From contig RPFO01001513.1 of the NCBI GenBank assembly GCA_009746045.1, positions 1 to 37,626 on the forward strand: a stretch of DNA of 37,626 nucleotides, in the 5' to 3' direction. Made by a program: the position numbers and the translations under genes. Position 1 is the first letter of the stretch, and each line of letters opens with the position of its first letter. Shown here piece by piece: positions 30,227-37,626 of the stretch. The notes beneath the pieces were generated by a model. That model searched no databases. It saw only the letters and a list, made by a program, of their open reading frames with translations, and was not told the origin of the DNA. Source of the stretch: Mesostigma viride (Eukaryota; Streptophyta; Mesostigmatophyceae; Mesostigmatales; Mesostigmataceae).

Positions 30227-33200
30227 TTAGACAGATAGACCGACTTGACAGTCAGCATTCATGAGCTTCCTCAGTACATTGTACTGGGCTGGGGCCTTGT
30301 GTGGCAGCTTTGTCAATGCATCAGCAGGGTTCTCCTCGCCAGGGATATGCTTCAAGTCAACCAAACTGGCCAACTCCTTCAGCAACAAATAATCCAGGTC
30401 CCGGCTCCTGGCCAGCTGCTTGTGAACAAACTGGACCATACCCATGCTGTCTGTTAGCAACAACGTCTCCATCTGCAAGGTCCAAGGGGTAACTGAAGCC
30501 AGCTCCAGCATTAACTCCTTTATGTACAGGCTGGACTGGATCCCCTCGCATATGGCCCTGCATTCTGCCACATCTGAACTGATACAGACCCTCTTCTGCA
30601 GTCTGCTGTACCAGCTGAACAAACTTGCCCTGCTCTGATAAAAAGCAAACAGAGCAGCAGATCTCCCCCTGACCTTGGTAACCTGGCGAGCATCCATGGA
30701 ACTGTCAACAAAGATCTCCAAGGTGATAGGCTGGGCAAAGTCAATCCCAGACAAAATCAGATCAGGGGTACTCTCCACCAACCGGGCTATGACTCGAGGC
30801 TTCTCATCCTCAAGCACCTCATCAGGCATTCTGCTATGGACCATCAAAGACGGACCACAGATGCTGGCAAACCAGGCCCACATGCCTCTCAACTCAGGTC
30901 CTGCAGCCTGGGTGATCTTCTCTGGCAAGGCCTTCACAATGGTCTGTTTATAATCTCCTCCAGCCTGAAGCCTGATACTCCACTCCCCGTCCCTCCTGAA
31001 CAGGGTAGCCTGCATTCCACAGAACACTACAGGCTTGTTGGGCTCCTGCCACAGCTCCTTGCCCAGTGAAAACTTGCCACTGATGACAGGAATAAACTTC
31101 TTCAGCCAGGTCGTGGGGGCTAGCAAATGCAGATCATCTCCATGCAAACTAGCATACACTGGCAGACCCTCCCATTGGGCCAGCAGCAAACAGGGATCAA
31201 CTGAAGACACTCTCAAGCCACACTCACTGATCAGAGCTTCCTGCAGCGTGAGTCTCCAGATGATTGGGCTCGACCTGAGTCCTTCCAGGCCCTTCAGAAT
31301 AACCAGGAATTGTTGATGCAGCTCCAGCTTCCAGATGGCAGGCACCTCAACACAGTAAGGCTCATCCTGCTTCCACACCCTCCTGGCCACTTCTGGATCA
31401 GATTTTAAAAATGCCCTCTTGAAGTCCAGCAGCACTGATGACATAGCTGCTCCCCTGTTCAGCAACCCCACGTAGAGACATAGCAAAATTCTCCATGTGT
31501 CGTGTAGCATCCCTGGCGTGTATAGCTCCTCTCCTGGCAGACTCCCCGTGCCGTGATACTCATTCAGGACAGGCCTGACATGGGGCACTGATACCTCATC
31601 CACAACCTTCCTCTTCAGCACAAATCTCAAAGCAAGCTTCCTTGATGCTGGGGGACGTCTGTCTGTTGGTGCAGCACACTCAAACTGCAACCACTCCTCC
31701 AATGCCTTGGAGAAGGCGAGCTTCCAAGCCTCAAACAAAGTAGGCGAGCTCATCTCTTGGACCAGCTGGTCATATGTCAAAGGAGAGTGTGCAGCAAGGC
31801 TCCTGTGAGTTATGCCAATACTGCTGGGGTGCAACACAGCTGGAATCACCAAACTGGCCGCTGGGGGCACCTCCCCTTCATCCCATTTTACACCCTTGAC
31901 CGGCTTGGCCCTGCACCTGACTGGAAATGTTGTCCTGAAATTTTCTAGGGGAATCATCCCCCAGCCATCTCTTCTCAGAGCTGTAGCTCTGATAGAAATC
32001 CCAGGATTGCCCAGAAAATTCTGACCCAAAATCACAGGGCCATCATAGTCCTCTAGGACAAGGAAGGTCACATCCACACCCATGACAGGGGCAGTAACCT
32101 CTCCCAACACCCTTAGATGCGTCCTACCACTGAAATCAGACACCCAGGGGCAACTTGGTTCTCCGACCAGCAGTTCTCCTGTATGCTGAGGTCCCATGAC
32201 AGAAACCTGTGCATTGGTATCTATCTCCATGGCAGCTACCTCAGGTTCATCCAACTGGACAAGCTTGGACACCTTAGGCTCCTTCTTGGCTCTTTGCAAA
32301 GCCTGTACAATATCTGATAGACGCACACCCCTAGGCCTGGTGTCGGGCCGTTCCGGAGGTGCAGCCTGTCCGCCTGCTTGCCCAACCACCGTATGTGAAG
32401 GTACCCCAGGGGCCGGGCCAGGGTCACCCTGAGGGCTCGATACAGCTGTAGCACCCTGATCAGGAAGCTCCACGTCACCCCCGCCTTGTACACCAGCGGG
32501 CACCTGGAAGAGGTCTCCTTGATTACCTCCCCGGGGACGGATCTTTGACCAGGACAGACGGTGCACTGCTTGGGAGCCATCAATGGCCACCCAGCACTTA
32601 TGGCCAGCGGCTTCTACTCGGGTCACCACCCCATCATGCCAGCTGCCACGTTTCCCTGGAAAGCTTGGTTCCTTCCACACAACAACCTGTTGTCCAACGT
32701 TAGGTTCTAGGACACTCCAGCCCTTGTCTTTCTGCCTCAGCTTGAGGAACTTGGCCTCTAGCTTCTCCTTCCATGCCTGCTCAGCATCAGCTGGCAGCAT
32801 CCTGGTATGCAGCATAAGAGGATTGATGGCAATGTCACCAAAGAACATGGGAGTCCTCAGGTTCAGCCTGTCCTCCACAGAACGTAGCCATGCAGATGTC
32901 ACAATGGCAGATGACGTCCTTGGAATCCTCTCCACCAGCAGCACAGTCTTGATCTCTTGGATGGCTCTCTCCACCACCCCTTGCTGGCCGTGGCTCTCCC
33001 TGGGTGTAATCAGCAACTCTGGAAACTCTGGCAGGTTCTCACAGCACTCAAACTGAATGTCACACTGCAACAACTCCAACCCAGGGTACCTGCTCCTTGT
33101 CAACTTCAGAGCAGCAATCAATGTAGGCTTCTCCATGTCAGGCAGGATCTCTAGGGTCTTGTACTTGGTATATCTGTCCACTGCCACCAGCAGCTTCAAA

Positions 33201-33784
33201 CCCCTGATTCTCTGAATATCTACCTGCACATGGCCTGGCTGCAAAATAGGAGTCCTGGCATGAGACTGCTTGGGCTTTCTAGCAACTAGCCTGCACTTGC
33301 AAGCTTGAGCAACCTGTTGGCAGATGGAGTACAACTCACTTCCTCCCAGCCGTCTAGCAACTTGCAAAGACTGAGCTGCATGGCCAAACATGGTATGCAA
33401 CCTTGAGGCAATGTCATACAAGAGAGAAAACCTTTTATTGTCATTATTAGCACTCAAGGTATGTACAGATCCCTTATGTACAGGAGGCACCAGGGTCGTG
33501 CCTGTCAGACTGTCTCCAGCCCTATCCTCATCCTGACCATCCTGTGCCAGTCCTGCACGGTCAGAATGCTTCTGAGATCCACCTGGGTCCACATCACCAG
33601 GTCCTACCTCAGGCTCAGCACCGCCATGGCGGGCACGTTGGCGAGTAACCACTGCAGCTACAGCTGGCATACTCTCTGTGGTAACCAAGCTTGCCCCATC
33701 GTGTCCAATAGGCTCTTTCACTAGAGCATGGGGCTGCCCCTCACTGCTGTCACTAGCAGCTTCATTACACACCCCTGGGGGCAC
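30227..33784 (-). CDS. pol: Pol polyprotein of element B: integrase, protease, RT, RNase H
   Basis: This intact frame has 1,185 codons from a GTG, and it is open 11 codons further to the gag UGA in the same frame, so no separate start is needed. Residues about 130-163 are the HHCC-type zinc region. The integrase triad is D189, D242, E272. An SH3-like tail lies at about 364-420, then a Gly/Pro linker. Aspartic protease follows with D522-T-N-A and VILGQ (584-588). RT has D787 (LLDFKRAF) and H881-G-D-D884. RNase H has D1027, E1074, D1112 and closes with NPADALTK. Protease is placed after integrase, unlike classical Copia (protease before integrase). All catalytic acids are present, so the copy may encode working enzymes. 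Confidence 0.92.
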   Translation of the reverse strand: MPPGVCNEAASDSSEGQPHALVKEPIGHDGASLVTTESMPAVAAVVTRQRARHGGAEPEVGPGDVDPGGSQKHSDRAGLAQDGQDEDRAGDSLTGTTLVPPVHKGSVHTLSANNDNKRFSLLYDIASRLHTMFGHAAQSLQVARRLGGSELYSICQQVAQACKCRLVARKPKQSHARTPILQPGHVQVDIQRIRGLKLLVAVDRYTKYKTLEILPDMEKPTLIAALKLTRSRYPGLELLQCDIQFECCENLPEFPELLITPRESHGQQGVVERAIQEIKTVLLVERIPRTSSAIVTSAWLRSVEDRLNLRTPMFFGDIAINPLMLHTRMLPADAEQAWKEKLEAKFLKLRQKDKGWSVLEPNVGQQVVVWKEPSFPGKRGSWHDGVVTRVEAAGHKCWVAIDGSQAVHRLSWSKIRPRGGNQGDLFQVPAGVQGGGDVELPDQGATAVSSPQGDPGPAPGVPSHTVVGQAGGQAAPPERPDTRPRGVRLSDIVQALQRAKKEPKVSKLVQLDEPEVAAMEIDTNAQVSVMGPQHTGELLVGEPSCPWVSDFSGRTHLRVLGEVTAPVMGVDVTFLVLEDYDGPVILGQNFLGNPGISIRATALRRDGWGMIPLENFRTTFPVRCRAKPVKGVKWDEGEVPPAASLVIPAVLHPSSIGITHRSLAAHSPLTYDQLVQEMSSPTLFEAWKLAFSKALEEWLQFECAAPTDRRPPASRKLALRFVLKRKVVDEVSVPHVRPVLNEYHGTGSLPGEELYTPGMLHDTWRILLCLYVGLLNRGAAMSSVLLDFKRAFLKSDPEVARRVWKQDEPYCVEVPAIWKLELHQQFLVILKGLEGLRSSPIIWRLTLQEALISECGLRVSSVDPCLLLAQWEGLPVYASLHGDDLHLLAPTTWLKKFIPVISGKFSLGKELWQEPNKPVVFCGMQATLFRRDGEWSIRLQAGGDYKQTIVKALPEKITQAAGPELRGMWAWFASICGPSLMVHSRMPDEVLEDEKPRVIARLVESTPDLILSGIDFAQPITLEIFVDSSMDARQVTKVRGRSAALFAFYQSRASLFSWYSRLQKRVCISSDVAECRAICEGIQSSLYIKELMLELASVTPWTLQMETLLLTDSMGMVQFVHKQLARSRDLDYLLLKELASLVDLKHIPGEENPADALTKLPHKAPAQYNVLRKLMNADCQVGLSV

Positions 33785-33820
33785 CCTCCAGGGTTCAGGG
33801 ATGTGTGCAGGCTCAAGTCA
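33773..33820 (-). promoter_or_regulatory. Candidate UGA readthrough site of element B
   Basis: The stop UGA (33,818-33,820) is followed by CUU, an open in-phase frame, and the same 6-bp hairpin 25 bases downstream as in A. Here the pol beyond it is intact, so this copy is the better evidence for readthrough. Confidence 0.55.
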
Positions 33821-35005
33821 ATGATCAGCAGCCTTGCCCTTGCCCTTGTCCTGGGATGGACCAGCCTTGTCCTTGCTGCCACCCTGAGCTGGCTTGCTCT
33901 GACCTTCCTGCCTCAGGTACGAGGGACACTCATTCCTGAAGTGACCCTTCCCCTGGCAGAAATAACATTCCACCTGACTGATGTCCCGTGAGGTCCCACT
34001 GCTGGGCCCAGCCTTGGGAGGACCACCCACCCTCTTGAAGTCAAACTGGGACTGTGGATGTCCCGACTTCGGCGGGGTCCCCCGTCCAGCCCTTCTGTCA
34101 CGCCCCCTCCTGGACCTTCCTCGACCCCTTGAAGAGGTCTCAGGCCCTCTCGAGGGCGCTGGGCCCCCGTGGCCCGATCCCCTCATGGACTTAACCGTGG
34201 GTTCAGTGGCCTCCTCATCACCCTGACGAGGGCGCTTACCACCCACGTACTTGCCGCTGAAACACTCATACAACTGGTCCGTCATGGCTGCCCAGCCATG
34301 GACCTGTCGCATGTGGATGGTCACATTATCCATGGTGACCGGATCCAGCTGCAGCGACTTGAGAAAGTCGCCCATGGCCATCCGATCTGCGACGAAGAAG
34401 CCCTTGGCCATGGCGTCCTCCCTCAGCTTGACGAAGTCTTCAAAGGCGTGGACCACTAGCTGCCCCTTGATGGGCTTGTAGTCCAGGTATTCTTGCTTCA
34501 GGTGGGACCCATCTATGGTCCTCTTGTCACTCAGGAACGACCTGAGTCGCGTCATAAACGCCGCCCAGGTGTCCCCCGCCGCGTGTCGCTCCCGAACAAA
34601 CTTGAACAGCCGCCTCGCCGACTGCCGTATGTAGGCACTAGACGCCAGGATGCGAAGCTTGTCACCGTTGTATATCTCCGTGTACAAGTTCATGTCCTCT
34701 AACATCCTCTCAGCATCCCGGGGCTGCCAATTGTCCTTGATGGACTGAAACTGGCCTAGCACCGCGTACCCCTCAGCAACGGTTGGTCGCTTAGGCGCCG
34801 CTTGATCTGCGGCTGGCGCGTGCTGCCCGCCCTGCGATCCTTGGCTCTGATTATCTGGCACCTCAGCCTGGTCTCCCAGCGCCTGGCCGTCCCCGCGTCC
34901 ATCGCGTCCACCGCGTCCATCGCGTCCATCTCGTCCATCCAGCCCAGCGCCGCGCCGCGCGAAGCCCATAAAGCCCGCTTGTTGGTTGATAGCTCCATCC
35001 TCCAT
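33818..35005 (-). CDS. gag: Gag of element B
   Basis: This 395-aa gag is nearly identical to that of A, with only a few substitutions noted (for example FLGY/FMGF near residue 13 and EEAA/EEAT). It has the DGR-type repeat near the N-terminus, the helical capsid-like region, a basic Arg/Gly region and one CX2CX4HX4C zinc knuckle, and ends in UGA before pol. The start is the ATG shared with A. Confidence 0.9.
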   Translation of the reverse strand: MEDGAINQQAGFMGFARRGAGLDGRDGRDGRGGRDGRGDGQALGDQAEVPDNQSQGSQGGQHAPAADQAAPKRPTVAEGYAVLGQFQSIKDNWQPRDAERMLEDMNLYTEIYNGDKLRILASSAYIRQSARRLFKFVRERHAAGDTWAAFMTRLRSFLSDKRTIDGSHLKQEYLDYKPIKGQLVVHAFEDFVKLREDAMAKGFFVADRMAMGDFLKSLQLDPVTMDNVTIHMRQVHGWAAMTDQLYECFSGKYVGGKRPRQGDEEATEPTVKSMRGSGHGGPAPSRGPETSSRGRGRSRRGRDRRAGRGTPPKSGHPQSQFDFKRVGGPPKAGPSSGTSRDISQVECYFCQGKGHFRNECPSYLRQEGQSKPAQGGSKDKAGPSQDKGKGKAADH

Positions 35006-35107
35006 GATGGCCTCTGTTCAGATCTGCTACAGCCAGCCAAGTGGCCAAGCAGCAATTAAAGCAATATAAGCTACTGAACAAGAAAGGAAAGTGCCAAGTG
35101 TTACCAC

Positions 35108-36024
35108 TCAGGCAAGACCACCACGGCTGGCCCCAGGCGCGTCCTGGTTCTCCTTGTCGCTGTCGTCGTCGCTGTCGCTCACCACAATCAGCTCTGGTAC
35201 CCTGCTACCTGCTGCGCCGTCGTCGACCCGCTGTCGGCCCGCGATGACTGAATCGTCACCGTTGGTAAAGTAGACAGGTGACAACCCGTCGTTGGCACCT
35301 CGCGGATTGTACGTTGGCACCTCGTGGTCGCCAAGTGTCTCGTCGCCTAGCCCAGCGACACCCCCTGCTCCTACCTCAAGGTCACTATCGTACCCAAGAG
35401 GTGCAAACTCTCCCAACGCGTCACACGAACGCGAAGGGGCGGGGGCAGCTCCTGAAAAGGAACTCTTACTCGCTCTGGAAACCTGCCGACTCTTGTCGCG
35501 CGCTGTCCTCCGGCGATGGCTTCCGCTGTCGCCCCGACCTCTGCAAGCCGCCTGTATGCTCCGCTCCGCGTCGTTCACGCCTAACTGGCCCGCTGCAACA
35601 CCCTCGTCGCCGATGCCGCCTGCGAAAGCACGTGGTACTCCCGCGCCCGCTACTGTCGGCACAAACTCGTGTCGCCCTGCGCCAGCTGCTCCGCAACCTC
35701 GCCTCGCCTTGCTGCCAACTCCGTCCGCACTCGCTCTGCTACTGCAGTAATCACCGTCTGGATGCCGACCAACCCGTGAAGCTCCTGCTCAAGGTCGTCG
35801 ATGCTCCGGTGCTCCGGAATGACGATGGTTTGTACGTGTCGCAGAATTCGCTCCCAATCTTCGACCTGGTCGTCGACGAATTGCACGAAGCTGCGATTTA
35901 CAGGCGGACGATCTGCAAGCAATAAAGATAGATCCCGAACGACACGGCGTAATTCAGGAGAAATCGAACCCCCAGCAGACTGCCGAAACCGGAAATCCTG
36001 CTGCCGTTGTTCCTCCTGCACCAT
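35108..36024 (-). pseudogene. ORF0 of element B, frameshifted
   Basis: This matches the 306-aa leader protein of A but lacks four single bases relative to it. The first gap, near 35,670, stops the frame after 124 codons (35,650-36,024). The other three restore phase, so the C-terminal 184-codon frame (35,108-35,662) ends with the same acidic LIVVSDSDDDS and KEN tail. Whether A gained or B lost the bases cannot be told from two copies. Confidence 0.7.
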
Positions 36025-36117
36025 TCACCACCGGACGAGCTCCTCTCGTCGTCAACGCTGCACACCGCAACCGGCAACGACCCTCCTGGCCGTTCCGCTG
36101 AGACTGGTTGTAATTTG

Positions 36118-36813
36118 AGTTAACGTTCTTCGCACACGCAATGTGAAGGATATGGTTGCAATGCAGCAATGTGTGAATATGGTTGGAAACGGAGCTTTGT
36201 TAAAATCGGATAATGTTTACAGCGCTCACACACTTGAGGCTTGTACACGCGCTTGCCAAGTCAAGGCACAACACGTGAGGCGGGCTCGCAAGAGATGCCC
36301 ATTTGGCACTGGCCTATTGTTTATATACTTGTGCACTGTGCTTGCTAGTCCTGAGCAGCCTAGGAGGCCTGCTCAGTAATAACACCCCGGTACAGTATTC
36401 ACTACCTGTACAGCGCCCAGCTCCTATACAGTAGGTCTGCCATACAGGCACAGTGACCACAGAGCACAGTCCACAGTGACTATTGCATCTGCACCTAGAA
36501 GTCCAGGACTAAGCCTGCGGTACCAACAGACCACAGGTTAAGGTTCCTATTTCCTGCGTACGACGTATTAATCCAATACCGTCGTAGGTACAGCACCTAA
36601 TTCCTGTCAGCCCAGGAATTACTGTCGACCCCATATGTCGTCGGCAAATATTCACGTCCGACTTAGAAGAACAGCCGGCTCGCGCTCGCGCGCGACCGGG
36701 AAGTCGGAACGCCATAACTTTCTTGATACTTGTCGGAATGAACTCGTTCCGGTGCCGCTGGAATCGCAGAGATATGCCGAATCAGGATCACGCCAATGCG
36801 CTTGGCGTTAACT
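36118..36813 (-). repeat. 5' LTR of element B
   Basis: This 696-bp LTR has its TATA box at 36,320-36,327 (minus strand). It drives the only near-complete element in the window. The 11-base primer region conserved with A and C follows at 36,107-36,117. Confidence 0.94.
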
Positions 36814-36818
36814 ACTCT

Positions 36819-37435
36819 CGCCCCCGCCTTCACGGCTCATTGCCCTCTGCTCGACCCTCGATCCTCGGGCGCTCTGTCGCCGAGATCTGAGCCCCCACCC
36901 CACTGCCATCTCCGTTATCACCTTTCGCTCCATCCTCAAGGAGGCCTTCCAGCAGCACGTACGCGACCCTCCTCGCCGCAGATGTGGATTGTGGGGGCCA
37001 TGGGTCAGGCACGCTGGCTGCTGAGCTCCCTCTCCTCTCCTCACCACCGCCGCCACCTCTGGACAAGCTCCTCGCCTCCGCCGCCGCACCTCTGGACAAG
37101 CTCCTCGCCTCCACCGCCGCCACCGCCACCGCACCGACACCATCACTGCCCAGCTCCTCGACATCGACAAGCGCCTATTTAGGACAGCGCCAGATCACCA
37201 TTGAGTGCCTGCATACACCGCAGGCCTCACTGCCCCTGCGGTGAAGGACCTTGCCTCCCCGCCAGCCGAGCCCCTGCTGGCCCAGCCGGCGAGGTGCCCG
37301 GAACTGAGCACTCCCACCCACTGAGACTGGGCAGCGCCCATGCTGATGAACACCACCACCACCAATCCGCCATCGCCGCCCCATGCAGCTCAAGCAACAG
37401 ACGCGAGAGCCGAGCCTCGACAATTAAATATTAAC
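36819..37435. other. Right flank: unassigned GC-rich sequence
   Basis: No recognisable gene. A 33-bp duplication starts at 37,056 and 37,089 (CCTCTGGACAAGCTCCTCGC). It would encode a repeated PLDKLLAS on the plus strand, but no domain supports coding. It could be LINE or intergenic sequence. Confidence 0.4.
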
Positions 37436-37461
37436 TCGTGCTCCCGTTGGGGAGTGACGGA
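37436..37461 (-). repeat. Copy of the LINE 3'-end motif, opposite orientation
   Basis: The minus strand reads TCCGTCACTCCCC then AACGGGAGCACG, matching 28,628-28,655 with few differences. It suggests the end of a second LINE copy on the minus strand, or a shared SINE/LINE end. Confidence 0.55.
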
Positions 37462-37489
37462 CGATTATTGTAACCCGATGGGTCACTGG

Positions 37490-37626
37490 ATTGGAATGGA
37501 TGGATGATGATGGATGGATGATGGATGGATGATGATGGATGATGGATGGATGGATGGATGGATGGATGGATGGATGTGATGGATGGATGGATGGATGGAT
37601 GATGGATGGATGGATGATGGATGGAT
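37490..37626. repeat. (GGAT)n/(GATG)n microsatellite at the window end
   Basis: Runs of GGAT are interrupted by GAT units and continue to the last base. The true length is unknown. Confidence 0.9.

Larger units (their letters stand above)
28783..36813 (-). mobile_element. Element B: nearly complete Copia-superfamily element, same family as A
   Basis: This 8,031-bp element has LTRs of 697 and 696 bp and target duplication ACTCT (28,778-28,782 and 36,814-36,818). Gag and pol are open throughout; only the leader ORF0 is frameshifted. The LTRs differ at about four positions. It is the reference for the family and shows the uninterrupted sites that C and D hit in A. It inserted about 60 bp beyond the LINE tail. 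It runs opposite to A, so the two form large inverted repeats. Confidence 0.95.

Noticed and set aside
36796-37244. Host gene at the right edge (Pro/Ser-rich or LDKLLAS-repeat protein)
   Set aside because: Frames on both strands are low complexity without a domain, and the longest begins inside the LTR of B.
37490-37626. Telomere or centromere satellite
   Set aside because: Irregular GGAT/GATG units fit an ordinary microsatellite; only 137 bp are visible.

Overview
This is a eukaryotic repeat island, not a bacterial locus. No host housekeeping gene, rRNA or complete tRNA gene is visible. Nearly everything from base 1 to about 28.7 kb and from 28,783 to 36,813 is transposable element. A GC-rich nuclear genome of a protist, perhaps a green microalga, would fit, but nothing in the sequence fixes the organism.

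Layout. The oldest layer is a plus-strand non-LTR retrotransposon (LINE, RTE-like). Its endonuclease begins at the left edge (1-501) and resumes at 24,993. Reverse transcriptase follows to about 27.45 kb, then a 3' region ending in a (TTAA)n tail at 28,720. Element A, a Copia-superfamily LTR retrotransposon (502-24,987, TSD CCGGG), sits inside the LINE endonuclease. The pol of A is itself cut twice. Element C (4,623-11,699) has apparently identical LTRs but a decayed interior. Element D (12,348-21,715, minus strand, TSD AGAGG) belongs to a second Copia-like family. The left LTR of D is in turn cut by an 882-bp composite palindrome (12,521-13,402, TSD GCGGT). After the LINE tail lies element B (28,783-36,813, minus strand, TSD ACTCT), a nearly intact copy of the A family. 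The right end is unassigned GC-rich sequence, a minus-strand match to the LINE 3' end, and a (GGAT)n-like microsatellite.

How the genes work together. In the A/B family a leader protein (ORF0, 306 aa) precedes gag (395 aa, one zinc knuckle). Pol (open for about 1,196 codons) follows gag in the same frame after one UGA, so readthrough is the likely expression route. Domain order in pol is integrase, aspartic protease, reverse transcriptase, RNase H. D repeats this order. Classical Copia has protease before integrase, so this looks like a distinct lineage. Other lineage marks are a D-T-N/Q-A protease motif, an H-G-D-D polymerase motif, DX52DX29E integrase spacing, and AGTT...AACT element ends with 5-bp target duplications. 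C has lost its coding capacity but kept LTRs, 3' region and polypurine tract, so it was probably mobilised in trans by an A/B-like element. The palindromic composite has the same kind of ends and target duplication and may use the same integrase.
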